A stretch of 64,000 nt of DNA from Burkholderia sp. BCC1644. Its GTDB lineage: Bacteria; Pseudomonadota; Gammaproteobacteria; Burkholderiales; Burkholderiaceae. Positions 10,663-19,431 of the stretch are shown here, in pieces (position 1 is the stretch's first letter; each line of letters starts with the position of its first letter). Where the stretch lies: positions 62,001 through 126,000 of the forward strand of contig NZ_CADFEI010000005.1 in the NCBI RefSeq assembly GCF_902833225.1, in the 5' to 3' direction. The notes beneath the pieces were generated by a model, which saw only the letters and a list, made by a program, of their open reading frames with translations, was not told the origin of the DNA and did no database searches. The position numbers were made by a program, and so were the translations under genes.

Positions 10663-11991
10663 TCAGTTCAGCGCTTCCATGCGCAGCTTCGTCACCTTCG
10701 ACACGACCGTCGCGAGGCTCTCGATTTGCGCGATCGCCGCATTGACGTTCTTCTCGACCGTTTCGTGCGTGATCAGGATGATGTCGGTTTCGCCGTTCGC
10801 GTCGTCGACCTGCTCCGACTCCTTCTGCAGCAGCGCGTCGATCGAGATGCCCGACGCGGCGAGGATGCGCGTGATGTCGGCCAGCACGCCGGTCTGATCG
10901 GCGACGCGCAGGCGCAGGTAGTAGCCGCTCGTCACTTCCTCGATCGGCAAGATCGGCGTGTTCGACAGGCTGTCCGGCTGGAACGCGAGATGCGGCACGC
11001 GGTGCTCCGGGTCGGCCGTATGCAGGCGCGTGACGTCGACGAGATCCGCGACCACGGCCGATGCGGTCGGCTCCGCGCCCGCGCCCTTGCCGTAGTACAG
11101 CGTCGTGCCGACCGCGTCGCCGTGCACGACGACCGCGTTCATCGCACCCTCGACGTTCGCGAGCAGGCGCTTCTCCGGGATCAGCGTCGGATGCACGCGC
11201 AGCTCGATGCCGTTTTCGGCGCGGCGCGTGATGCCGAGCAGCTTGATCCGGTAGCCGAGCTCTTCCGCGTAGCGGATGTCGGTCGCGTCGAGCTTGCTGA
11301 TGCCTTCGACGTATGCGCGGTCGAACTGCACCGGCACGCCGAACGCGATCGCGCTCATGATCGTCGCTTTGTGCGCGGCGTCGACGCCTTCGATGTCGAA
11401 GGTCGGATCGGCTTCCGCGTAGCCGAGCTCCTGCGCGGCCTTCAGCGCGGTCGCGAAGTCGAGCCCGCGGTCGCGCATTTCCGACAGGATGTAGTTGGTC
11501 GTGCCGTTGATGATGCCGGCGATGTACTGGATACGGTTCGCGGTCAGGCCTTCGCGCAGCGCCTTGATGATCGGGATGCCGCCGGCGACGGCCGCTTCGA
11601 ACGCAACCATCACGCCCTTTTCGCGCGCCGCTTCGAAGATCTCGGTGCCGTGCACCGCGAGCAGCGCCTTGTTCGCCGTCACGACATGCTTGCCGTTCGC
11701 GATCGCGCGCAGCACGAGCTCCCGCGCGATGCCCGTGCCGCCGATCATCTCGGCGATGATCGCGATCGACGGATCGTCGACGACTGCATTGAAGTCGTCG
11801 GTGATCTGTGCGGCGGCGGCGTCACCGCCGAGCGCTGCCTGCGCCTTGGCCGGGTTGCGCACGGCAATGCGCGCCACCTCGATGCCGCGCCCCGCGCGTC
11901 GCTTGATTTCTTCCTGGTTGCGGCGCAGCACCGTGAAGGTGCCGCTGCCCACCGTGCCGAAGCCCAACAGGCCAACTTTGATCGGTTCCAT
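10663..11991 (-). CDS. hom: Homoserine dehydrogenase
   Basis: A 442-residue monofunctional enzyme with a Rossmann NAD(P) site GLLGFGTVGSGT at the N-terminus. The catalytic domain has GIINGTTNYILSEM and ELGYAEADPTFDIEG. The C-terminal ACT domain (about 350-430; YYLRLRVADQTGVLADITRIL) is the usual site of threonine feedback inhibition. It reduces aspartate semialdehyde to homoserine, feeding threonine, methionine and isoleucine synthesis. It sits between alaA and thrC in one orientation. Confidence 0.97.
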   Translation of the reverse strand: MEPIKVGLLGFGTVGSGTFTVLRRNQEEIKRRAGRGIEVARIAVRNPAKAQAALGGDAAAAQITDDFNAVVDDPSIAIIAEMIGGTGIARELVLRAIANGKHVVTANKALLAVHGTEIFEAAREKGVMVAFEAAVAGGIPIIKALREGLTANRIQYIAGIINGTTNYILSEMRDRGLDFATALKAAQELGYAEADPTFDIEGVDAAHKATIMSAIAFGVPVQFDRAYVEGISKLDATDIRYAEELGYRIKLLGITRRAENGIELRVHPTLIPEKRLLANVEGAMNAVVVHGDAVGTTLYYGKGAGAEPTASAVVADLVDVTRLHTADPEHRVPHLAFQPDSLSNTPILPIEEVTSGYYLRLRVADQTGVLADITRILAASGISIDALLQKESEQVDDANGETDIILITHETVEKNVNAAIAQIESLATVVSKVTKLRMEALN

Positions 11992-12044
11992 GCTGCGTGT
12001 GATCGATGAGTAAGAAGTAGTGAATTCCGTGTGACCCTGCCCGC

Positions 12045-13283
12045 TCAGACCGAATGGCGCTTGCGGTAGCCGTCGAGGAAGCGTGCGATCCGGTTGATCG
12101 AATCGGTCAGGTCGTCGAGGTTCGGCAGGAAGACCACGCGGAAGTGGTCGGGCGTCGCCCAGTTGAAACCCGTGCCCTGCACCAGCAGCACGCGCTCCTC
12201 GAGCAACAGGTCGAGAATGAATTGCTGGTCGTTCTGGATCGGGTAGAGCTTCGGGTCGAGGCGCGGGAACATGTACAGCGCGGCCTGCGGCTTCACGCAG
12301 GTCACGCCCGGGATCGACGTAAGCATGTCATACGCGAGCTCGCGCTGCTTGAAGAGACGCCCGCTCGGCACGATCAGCTCGTTGATGCTCTGGTAGCCGC
12401 CGAGCGCCGTCTGGATCGCGAACTGCCCGGGCACGTTCGCGCACAGGCGCATCGACGACAGGATGCCGAGCCCCTCGAGATAATCCTTCGCGCGCCGGCG
12501 GTTGTCGCCGCCGAGGCCCGACACGGCCATCCAGCCCGCGCGGTAGCCGCACGAGCGATAGCTCTTCGACAGGCTGTTGAACGTGACGGTGATCACGTCT
12601 TCCGACAGCGAACCCATCGCCGTGTGCTCGAGGCCGTCGTAGACGATCTTGTCGTAGACCTCGTCGGCGAACACGATCAGCCCGTGCTGGCGCGCGATGT
12701 CGAGCAGCTCGAGCAGCAATTCGTCGGAATAAAGCGCGCCCGTCGGGTTGTTCGGGTTGATGACGACGATCGCCTTCGTGTTCGGCGTGATCTTGCTGCG
12801 GATGTCGTCGAGATCGGGCATCCACGCGTTCTGCTCGTCGCACACGTAGTGCACGGGCGTGCCGCCCGACAGGCTCACCGCCGCCGTCCACAGCGGGTAG
12901 TCGGGCGCGGGCAGCAGCACTTCGTCGCCGTCGTTCAGCAGCGCCTGGGTCGCCATCACGATCAGCTCGGACGCGCCGTTGCCGATGTAGATGTCATCGA
13001 GGCCGACGCCCACGACGCCCTTTTCCTGCGTGTAGTGCATCACGGCCTTGCGCGCCGAGAACACGCCCTTCGAATCCGAATAGCCGGACGACGCCGGCAG
13101 GTTGCGGATCATGTCCTGGATGATCTCGTCCGGCGCGTCGAAACCGAACGGCGCGAGGTTGCCGATGTTCAGCTTGATGATGCGGTGGCCTTCTTCCTCG
13201 AGGCGCTTCGCGTGCTCGAGCACCGGGCCACGGATGTCGTAGCAGACGTTGAGCAGCTTGTTCGACTTCTGAATCGGTTTCAC
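12045..13283 (-). CDS. alaA: Glutamate-pyruvate aminotransferase AlaA-like
   Basis: A 412-residue class I PLP aminotransferase with the AlaA N-terminus (SNKLLNVCYDIRGPVLEHAKRLEEEG reduced to its key phrase CYDIRGPV). Also present: NIGNLAPFGFDAPDEI, INPNNPTGALYS, the PLP lysine in NSLSKSYR and an arginine clamp near FRVVFLPN. It makes alanine from pyruvate and glutamate. It lies 53 bases upstream of hom, an arrangement common in Burkholderia, and probably shares transcription with the threonine genes. Confidence 0.92.
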   Translation of the reverse strand: MKPIQKSNKLLNVCYDIRGPVLEHAKRLEEEGHRIIKLNIGNLAPFGFDAPDEIIQDMIRNLPASSGYSDSKGVFSARKAVMHYTQEKGVVGVGLDDIYIGNGASELIVMATQALLNDGDEVLLPAPDYPLWTAAVSLSGGTPVHYVCDEQNAWMPDLDDIRSKITPNTKAIVVINPNNPTGALYSDELLLELLDIARQHGLIVFADEVYDKIVYDGLEHTAMGSLSEDVITVTFNSLSKSYRSCGYRAGWMAVSGLGGDNRRRAKDYLEGLGILSSMRLCANVPGQFAIQTALGGYQSINELIVPSGRLFKQRELAYDMLTSIPGVTCVKPQAALYMFPRLDPKLYPIQNDQQFILDLLLEERVLLVQGTGFNWATPDHFRVVFLPNLDDLTDSINRIARFLDGYRKRHSV

Positions 13284-13600
13284 GACGACACGGTTCCTGG
13301 GTTGGCCTCGCGGCCGGGGGGGACGGGATCAAAACTGGAAAGCGGCCGGTCTGTGCGCGCTGTCTAGACTGGGAAAAAGCGGGCGGTCGGACGCGGCTTG
13401 TGGCGACGCACGACGCAAGTGGCGCCCGGGGGCGACCAAAAAGTTATAATTTAGCGGATTTTGGCCGACTTTCGCAATGCACCATAGCCGCGCCGGGCTC
13501 ACGCCGCCGGGCGTTCCCACGTGGCCAGGCGCGCGAAACCGGCCAACCGGGCCCCTGCGGCCCTGCGAACCATTCCCCTACGGAACCGCGGAATACCGAT
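13284..13600. other. Divergent intergenic region alaA / Mth938-like gene
   Basis: This 317-base stretch carries a consensus -10 box TATAAT at 13445-13450 on the plus strand, in an AT-rich island (13439-13455) inside GC-rich sequence. No good -35 box lies 17 bases upstream, so an activator may be needed. About 140 bases of leader then precede the downstream TTG start. A small plus-strand ORF exists in the leader (from 13477) but shows no homology signal. Confidence 0.4.
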
Positions 13601-13975
13601 TTGAAACTGCACCAGGACACGAGCGGCGCGCTCAATACCGTCACCGGCTACGGCCCCGATTACGTCGACGTCAATCTCGAACGCCATGAAACGAGCGTCA
13701 TCGTGCTGCCCGGCGCGCCGGTCCAGGCATGGCCCGTGTCGTCGTTCGACGCGCTCGCGCCCGAGCATTTCGCGATGCTGCTCGACCCGACGCCCGAACT
13801 CGTGATCTTCGGCAGCGGCGCGCGGCTGCGCTTCCCGCACCCGCGGCTCGTCGCGGCGCTCACGGCCAAGCGGATCGGCGTCGAGACGATGGATTTCCAG
13901 GCGGCCTGCCGCACCTACAACATCCTGATGGCCGAGGGCCGGAAAGTCGCCGCCGCGCTCTTAATTGAACGTTAA
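13601..13975 (+). CDS. Mth938-like domain protein (DUF498/NDUFAF3 family)
   Basis: A 124-residue protein with the Mth938 fold: VTGYGPDYVDVNLERHETSVIVLPG, ELVIFGSGARLRFPHPRL and RIGVETMDFQAACRTYNILMAEGRKV (given as separate conserved phrases). The human relative NDUFAF3 is a complex I assembly factor; the bacterial role is unknown. Homology begins at K-L-H immediately after a TTG codon at 13601, so I chose TTG as start, with weak GGAA motifs upstream. It precedes the arn genes on the same strand. Confidence 0.82.
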   Translation: MKLHQDTSGALNTVTGYGPDYVDVNLERHETSVIVLPGAPVQAWPVSSFDALAPEHFAMLLDPTPELVIFGSGARLRFPHPRLVAALTAKRIGVETMDFQAACRTYNILMAEGRKVAAALLIER

Positions 13976-14099
13976 TCCCCGATGCGGTAAAACTCGGGCC
14001 GGCGCAGCGGGTCGATCCCCCCGATCGGCCCGGCCAGGCCGCCCGCCCCCGGCGCAACCCGCCGGCGGCCCGTCACAACAACCAACAGGCTGAAAATCC

Positions 14100-15776
14100 A
14101 TGAACGATACGCCGTCGAGGCTACCGCTCAATCGCATCACGCTCGTCCTCCTGCTCGTCGCGCTCGCGATCGTCTGGTTCGCGCCGCTCGGGCTGCGCCA
14201 CCTGATCCCGAGCGACGAAGGCCGCTACGCGGAAATGGCGCGCGAGATGTTCGTCACCGGCGACTGGATCACGCCGCGCTACAACGGCTACAAGTACTTC
14301 GAGAAGCCGCCGCTCCAGACCTGGCTGAACGCGCTCACGTTCGCGTGGTTCGGCATCGGCGAATGGCAGGCGCGCCTCTACACGGCCGTGGCGAGCTTCG
14401 CCGGCGTGCTGCTCGTCGGCTACACCGGCGCGCGCCTGTTCAACCCGCTGTCGGGCTTCCTCGCGGCCGTCGTGCTCGCGTGTTCGCCGTACTGGAACCT
14501 GATGGGCCACTTCAACGCGCTCGACATGGGGCTCGCGTTCTGGATGGCGCTGTCGCTCTGCTCGCTGCTGCTCGCGCAACGGCCCGGGCTGCGTCCGGCC
14601 GCGGTGCGCGGCTGGATGTGGACGTGCTGGGCCGCGATGGCGTTCGCGGTGCTGTCCAAGGGCCTCGTCGGCCTGATCCTGCCCGGCGCCGTGCTCGTGC
14701 TCTATACGCTGATCGCGCGCGACTGGGCGCTGTGGAAGCGCCTGTACCTGGTCAGCGGCCTCGTGATCTTCTTCGCGATCGTCACGCCGTGGTTCGTGCT
14801 CGTCCAGCAGCGCAACCCCGAATTCTTCAATTTTTTCTTCATCGTCCAGCAGTTCCGCCGGTACCTGACCCCGGAACAGAACCGCCCGGGCCCGCTGTAC
14901 TACTTCGTACCGGTGCTGCTGGTCGGCTTCCTGCCGTGGCTGTCGGTCGCGTGGCAGAGCATCCGCCATGCGCTGCGGATGCCGCGCCAGCCGAACGGCT
15001 TCTCGCCGATGCTCGTGCTGCTGATCTGGAGCGCGTTCATCTTCCTGTTCTTCAGCACGTCGCATTCGAAGCTGATCTCCTACGTGCTGCCGGTCGCGCC
15101 GGCGCTTGCGCTGATCATCGGCGCGTACCTGCCGCTGATGACGGCCGACCGGTTCCGCCGCCACCTGCTCGGCTACCTCGTGTTCTTCGTCGTCGCGGCG
15201 TTCGGGCTCATCTTCCTCGCGTACCAGGGCGACGCCCGCACGCCGAATGCGCTGTACCGCGTGTTCCAGATGTGGCTGTACGCGGGCCTCGCGGTCTCGG
15301 CCGCGCTGACGCTCGCGGCCGCATGGCTGAACCGTCGCACCGGCGTGGCCGCCGCGATCACCGCATTCGGCGCCGCATGGCTCGCGTTCGGCACGATCGG
15401 CGGCACCGGGCACGACGAGTTCGGCCGCTACAGCTCGGGCGCGCTGCTCGCCCCCGCCGTGCGCGCCGAACTGGCGAAACTGCCGCCCGACACGCCGTTC
15501 TACTCGATCGAGATGCTCGACCACACGTTCCCGTTCTACATGGGCCACACGACGATCATGGTCCAGCGCCAGGACGAGCTCGCGTTCGGGATCTCGATGG
15601 AGCCGAACAAGTGGATTCCGACCGTCGACGAATGGATCACGCGCTGGAAGCAGGAAACCCATGCGCTCGCGATCATGCCGCCCGGCCAGTACGACACGCT
15701 GGTCAAGCAAGGCGTGCCGATGCGCGTGATCGCGCGCGACAACCGCCGCGTGATCGTCGAGAAACCGCAATCGTAA
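14100..15776 (+). CDS. arnT: ArnT-like lipid A L-Ara4N transferase (GT83/GT39)
   Basis: A 558-residue polytopic inner-membrane glycosyltransferase with about 12 hydrophobic segments. The first periplasmic loop has the ArnT hallmarks SDEGRYAEMAREMFVTGDW, TPRYNGYKYFEKPPLQTW. The enzyme moves 4-amino-4-deoxy-L-arabinose from undecaprenyl phosphate to lipid A, masking phosphates and giving polymyxin resistance. Unlike in enterobacteria, where arnT follows arnD, here it leads the cluster, followed by a small flippase-like subunit 13 bases downstream. Confidence 0.92.
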   Translation: MNDTPSRLPLNRITLVLLLVALAIVWFAPLGLRHLIPSDEGRYAEMAREMFVTGDWITPRYNGYKYFEKPPLQTWLNALTFAWFGIGEWQARLYTAVASFAGVLLVGYTGARLFNPLSGFLAAVVLACSPYWNLMGHFNALDMGLAFWMALSLCSLLLAQRPGLRPAAVRGWMWTCWAAMAFAVLSKGLVGLILPGAVLVLYTLIARDWALWKRLYLVSGLVIFFAIVTPWFVLVQQRNPEFFNFFFIVQQFRRYLTPEQNRPGPLYYFVPVLLVGFLPWLSVAWQSIRHALRMPRQPNGFSPMLVLLIWSAFIFLFFSTSHSKLISYVLPVAPALALIIGAYLPLMTADRFRRHLLGYLVFFVVAAFGLIFLAYQGDARTPNALYRVFQMWLYAGLAVSAALTLAAAWLNRRTGVAAAITAFGAAWLAFGTIGGTGHDEFGRYSSGALLAPAVRAELAKLPPDTPFYSIEMLDHTFPFYMGHTTIMVQRQDELAFGISMEPNKWIPTVDEWITRWKQETHALAIMPPGQYDTLVKQGVPMRVIARDNRRVIVEKPQS

Positions 15777-15789
15777 GGACGCCCGTCGC

Positions 15790-16161
15790 ATGAATCCCGT
15801 TTCGTTGGTCTGCATCGTCACCGGCGTGATGCTCAACGCCGTTGCGCAACTTTTGCTGAAAGCCGGCGTCAACGCCGTCGGGCACTTCGAATTCAGCCGT
15901 GCGAACATCATCCCGGTCGGCCTGAAGATCGCGACCCAGCTGCCGATCATCGGCGGCCTCGGCTGCTACGTGCTGAGCGTCGTGGTCTGGATTCTCGGGC
16001 TGTCGCGGGTCGACGTGTCGATCGCGTATCCGATGCTGTCGCTCGGCTACGTCGTCAACGCGTTCGCGGCCTGGTACCTGTTCGGCGAGGTGCTGTCGGT
16101 CCAGCGGCTCATCGGGATCGGCATCATCCTGATCGGGGTGGTCGTGCTCGCACGCAGCTGA
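15790..16161 (+). CDS. Small EmrE/EamA-type membrane protein, ArnE/ArnF-like flippase subunit
   Basis: A 123-residue protein of four predicted helices (about 3-22, 45-65, 72-92, 100-120) in the small multidrug resistance-like fold (VTGVMLNAVAQLLLKAGVNA; VDVSIAYPMLSLGYVVNAF). In enterobacteria ArnE and ArnF together flip undecaprenyl-phosphate-L-Ara4N across the inner membrane. Here only one such gene exists within the cluster, implying a homodimer or a partner elsewhere. A 7-bp hairpin with a CCCTTTTATT tail (16238-16264) separates it from arnB, so part of the transcription may stop there. Confidence 0.85.
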   Translation: MNPVSLVCIVTGVMLNAVAQLLLKAGVNAVGHFEFSRANIIPVGLKIATQLPIIGGLGCYVLSVVVWILGLSRVDVSIAYPMLSLGYVVNAFAAWYLFGEVLSVQRLIGIGIILIGVVVLARS

Positions 16162-16291
16162 GCACGCCCCGCGGCGTTAAGCGTCCGCCTACAAAAAATC
16201 ACGGTGCGAATCCGCCAACCGGTGTTTAATGCCGGTTTCGGGCGGGATCGCCCGACCCTTTTATTACACGCCATTACAGGCCAACGCGTTC

Positions 16292-17443
16292 ATGAGCCAG
16301 AATACCGCTCCGTTTCTGCCGTTCACCCGCCCGGAAATCGACGAGGAAACCATTCAGGGCGTCGTCGAAGTGCTGCGCTCGGGCTGGATCACCACCGGCC
16401 CGCAGAGCCAGAAGTTCGAAGCGGCGCTGTCCGAGTACTGCGGCGGCCGTCCGGTCCGCGCGTTCAATTCGGGCACCTGCACGCTCGAGATCGGCCTGCG
16501 CATCGCGGGTGTCGGCGCCGGTGACGAGGTCATCACGACGCCGGCGTCGTGGGTCTCGACCAGCAACGTGATCATCGAAACGGGCGCGACGCCCGTGTTC
16601 GCCGACATCGATCCCGTCACGCGCAACATCGACCTCGACAAGCTCGAGCAGGCGATCACGCCGCGCACGAAGGCGATCATCCCCGTGTTCCTGTCCGGCC
16701 TGCCGGTCGACATGGACCGCCTGTACGCGATCGCGCGCGCACACAAGCTGCGCGTGATCGAAGACGCCGCGCAGGCGTTCGGCTCGACGTGGAACGGCAA
16801 GCGCATCGGCGCGATCGGCGACATCGTGTCGTTCAGCTTCCACGCGAACAAGAACCTGACGACGATCGAAGGCGGCGCGCTCGTGCTGAACAACGAGGAC
16901 GAAGCGACGCTCGCGCAGAAGTACCGGCTGCAGGGCATCACGCGCACCGGCTTCGACGGGATGGACTGCGACGTGCTCGGCGGCAAGTACAACCTGACCG
17001 ACGTCGCCGCCCGCGTCGGCCTCGGCCAGCTGCCGCACATCGACCGCTTCACCGCGCAGCGCCGCGCGCTCGCCCGTGCGTATTTCGACGCGTTCGACGG
17101 TAGCGCGGCCGTGACGCTCGGCGTCGGCCTGCCGGTTGCCGACTTCGAGAACAGCAACTGGCACATGTTCCTCATCACGCTGCCGCTCGAGCGGCTGACG
17201 ATCACGCGCGCCGAGTTCATGGCGCAGCTGAAGGAACGCGGCATCGGCACGGGCATCCACTACCCGGCGATCCATCTTTTCACGCTGTACCGTGCGCGCG
17301 GCTTCAAGGAGGGCATGTTCCCCCACGCCGAACGGTACGGCGCGTCGACCGTCACGCTGCCGCTGTTCACGCAGATGACGGAAGGCGACGTGCGTCGCGT
17401 GGTCGACGCCATCAACCAGATTTGCGAACAATACGGAAAATAA
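16292..17443 (+). CDS. arnB: UDP-L-Ara4O C-4'' aminotransferase ArnB
   Basis: A 383-residue DegT/DnrJ/EryC1-family PLP aminotransferase. The PLP lysine lies in SFHANKNLTTIEGG; other signatures are GWITTGPQSQKFE, FNSGTCTLEIGLRIAG and IEDAAQAFGSTW. It transfers an amino group from glutamate to UDP-L-Ara4O. I chose the ATG at 16292 (MSQNTAPFLPFTRPEI), as upstream in-frame codons lack family similarity. The 130-base gap upstream may hold a separate promoter for arnBCAD. ArnC starts 6 bases after its stop. Confidence 0.96.
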   Translation: MSQNTAPFLPFTRPEIDEETIQGVVEVLRSGWITTGPQSQKFEAALSEYCGGRPVRAFNSGTCTLEIGLRIAGVGAGDEVITTPASWVSTSNVIIETGATPVFADIDPVTRNIDLDKLEQAITPRTKAIIPVFLSGLPVDMDRLYAIARAHKLRVIEDAAQAFGSTWNGKRIGAIGDIVSFSFHANKNLTTIEGGALVLNNEDEATLAQKYRLQGITRTGFDGMDCDVLGGKYNLTDVAARVGLGQLPHIDRFTAQRRALARAYFDAFDGSAAVTLGVGLPVADFENSNWHMFLITLPLERLTITRAEFMAQLKERGIGTGIHYPAIHLFTLYRARGFKEGMFPHAERYGASTVTLPLFTQMTEGDVRRVVDAINQICEQYGK

Positions 17444-17449
17444 GCGTAC

Positions 17450-18487
17450 ATGAGTCACCTTGAAGCACGCGCCGGGCATCCGGGCGCCGGACACCTGGAC
17501 GCCGGCCGGCCCGAAGTATCGGTCATCATCCCCGTGTACAACGAGGAAGATGGCCTCGCCGCGCTGTTCGCGCGACTGTATCCGGCGCTCGACGCACTCG
17601 ACACGTCATACGAAGTGATCCTGATCAACGACGGCAGCCGCGACCGCTCGGCCGCGATGCTCGCCGATCAGTTCCACGTACGGCCGGACACGACGCGCGT
17701 CGTGCTGCTCAACGGCAACTACGGCCAGCACATGGCCATCCTCGCGGGCTTCGCGCAGTCGCACGGCGAGATCGTCATCACGCTCGACGCCGACCTGCAG
17801 AACCCGCCCGAGGAAATCGGCAAGCTGATCGCGAAGATGCGCGAGGGCTACGACTACGTCGGCTCGATCCGCAAGCAGCGCCAGGACAGCCTGTGGCGGC
17901 GCAAGGCGTCGCAGATGATGAACCGGCTGCGCGAGCGCATCACGCGCATCAAGATGACGGACCAGGGCTGCATGCTGCGCGCGTACAGCCGCCGCATCAT
18001 CGACACGATCAACGTGTGCGGCGAAGTCAACACGTTCATCCCCGCGCTCGCGTACACGTTCGCGCAGAAGCCGACCGAAATCGAGGTCGCGCACGAGGAG
18101 CGCTTCGCAGGCGAATCGAAGTATTCGCTGTACAGCCTGATCCGGCTGAACTTCGACCTCGTGACCGGCTTCTCGGTCGTGCCGCTGCAGTGGCTGTCGT
18201 TCATCGGCGTGATCCTGTCGCTCGGCTCCGCCGCGCTGTTCGTGCTGCTGCTCGTGCGCCGCTTCATCGTCGGCGCGGAAGTGCAAGGCGTGTTCACGCT
18301 GTTCGCGATCACGTTCTTCCTGCTCGGCGTGATCATCTTCGCGCTCGGCCTGCTCGGCGAGTACGTCGGCCGCATCTACCAGCAGGTGCGCGCACGGCCG
18401 CGCTACCTGATCCAGGCCGTGCTCGAGCAGCACGACGGCATGCCGCCGGTGCCCGCCGGCGCGAACCGCACGGGAGCCGGCCAATGA
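17450..18487 (+). CDS. arnC: Undecaprenyl-phosphate L-Ara4FN transferase ArnC
   Basis: A 345-residue GT2 enzyme. The N-terminal GT-A domain has VSVIIPVYNEEDGL, the metal-binding LDADLQNPPEEI, and SIRKQRQDSLWRRKAS. Two C-terminal transmembrane helices follow (about 235-260 and 275-300). It transfers 4-formamido-L-arabinose from UDP to undecaprenyl phosphate. The N-terminus carries 20 extra residues before the GT2 start. Its stop overlaps the next ATG (ATGA). Confidence 0.95.
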   Translation: MSHLEARAGHPGAGHLDAGRPEVSVIIPVYNEEDGLAALFARLYPALDALDTSYEVILINDGSRDRSAAMLADQFHVRPDTTRVVLLNGNYGQHMAILAGFAQSHGEIVITLDADLQNPPEEIGKLIAKMREGYDYVGSIRKQRQDSLWRRKASQMMNRLRERITRIKMTDQGCMLRAYSRRIIDTINVCGEVNTFIPALAYTFAQKPTEIEVAHEERFAGESKYSLYSLIRLNFDLVTGFSVVPLQWLSFIGVILSLGSAALFVLLLVRRFIVGAEVQGVFTLFAITFFLLGVIIFALGLLGEYVGRIYQQVRARPRYLIQAVLEQHDGMPPVPAGANRTGAGQ

Positions 18488-19431
18488 AGCCGCGCGCGGT
18501 CGTCTTCGCGTATCACAACGTCGGCGTGCGCTGCCTGCAGGTGCTGCTCGCGCGCGGCGTCGACGTCGCGCTCGTCGTCACGCACGAGGACAACCCGAAC
18601 GAGAACATCTGGTTCGGCAGTGTCGCGTCGGTCGCGGCCGAGCACGGCATTCCGGTCGTCACGCCGGCCGATCCCGCTGATCCGGCACTGCGCCGCGCGG
18701 TATCCGACGCGCAGCCCGATTTCATCTTCTCGTTCTACTACCGTCACATGCTGCCGGTGGACCTGCTCGCGGTCGCGCCGCGTGGCGCGTACAACATGCA
18801 CGGTTCGCTGCTGCCGAAATACCGGGGTCGGGTACCGACCAACTGGGCCGTGCTGAACGGCGAGACCGAAACCGGCGCGACGCTGCACGAAATGGCCGCG
18901 AAACCCGACGCGGGCGCGATCATCGGCCAGACCGCGGTGCCGATCCTGCCCGACGACACGGCCACGCAGGTGTTCGACAAGGTCACGGTGGCCGCCGAGC
19001 AGACGCTCTGGCGCGTGCTGCCCGCACTGCTCGCGGGCGAGGCGGCGCACCTGCCGAACGATCTGTCGACCGGCAGCTACTACGGCGGGCGCAAGCCTGA
19101 AGACGGCCGCGTCGACTGGTCGAAACCGGCCGCGCAGGTCTACAACCTGGTGCGCGCGGTCGCGCCCCCGTATCCGGGCGCGTTTACGGACGTCGGCGGC
19201 ACGCGTTTCGTGATCGCGCGCGCGCGCCTCGCGGCGCCCGGCAGCGCGGCAGCGGCCGCCGCGGCAGATTTGCCGCCCGGCCTGCACGTAAGCGATAATG
19301 CGCTATTCGGCGTCTGCGGCGACAGCCGCGCCCTATCCATTCTCGAGCTGTGGCAGCAGCGCGACGGCAGCGAAACCGTCGTGACGCCCGCGGAATTCGC
19401 GCAGTTCATTCATTCTTCCCGTCATTCATGA
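18484..19431 (+). CDS. arnA: UDP-L-Ara4N formyltransferase (ArnA N-terminal half as a separate protein)
   Basis: A 315-residue formyltransferase homologous to the first half of E. coli ArnA. Catalytic features: YNMHGSLLPKYRGRVPTNW (the Asn and His of the N-x-H motif) and the Asp in MAAKPDAGAIIGQ, then a C-terminal OB-like domain. It uses N10-formyl-THF to formylate UDP-L-Ara4N. The dehydrogenase half is a separate gene overlapping by ATGA, so the enterobacterial bifunctional protein is split here. Confidence 0.93.
   Translation: MKPRAVVFAYHNVGVRCLQVLLARGVDVALVVTHEDNPNENIWFGSVASVAAEHGIPVVTPADPADPALRRAVSDAQPDFIFSFYYRHMLPVDLLAVAPRGAYNMHGSLLPKYRGRVPTNWAVLNGETETGATLHEMAAKPDAGAIIGQTAVPILPDDTATQVFDKVTVAAEQTLWRVLPALLAGEAAHLPNDLSTGSYYGGRKPEDGRVDWSKPAAQVYNLVRAVAPPYPGAFTDVGGTRFVIARARLAAPGSAAAAAAADLPPGLHVSDNALFGVCGDSRALSILELWQQRDGSETVVTPAEFAQFIHSSRHS

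Noticed and set aside
13445-13450. TATAAT box as a full promoter
   Set aside because: No -35 element at a suitable distance on the same strand; recorded only as an intergenic feature.
14121-15950. 609-codon minus-strand frame opposite arnT
   Set aside because: Antisense shadow with His/Arg/Glu-rich composition and no family similarity; arnT on the plus strand has clear motifs.
16238-16264. Terminator between the flippase-like gene and arnB
   Set aside because: The hairpin has only 7 bp with an imperfect T tail; kept as a note on the genes rather than as a separate confident terminator.
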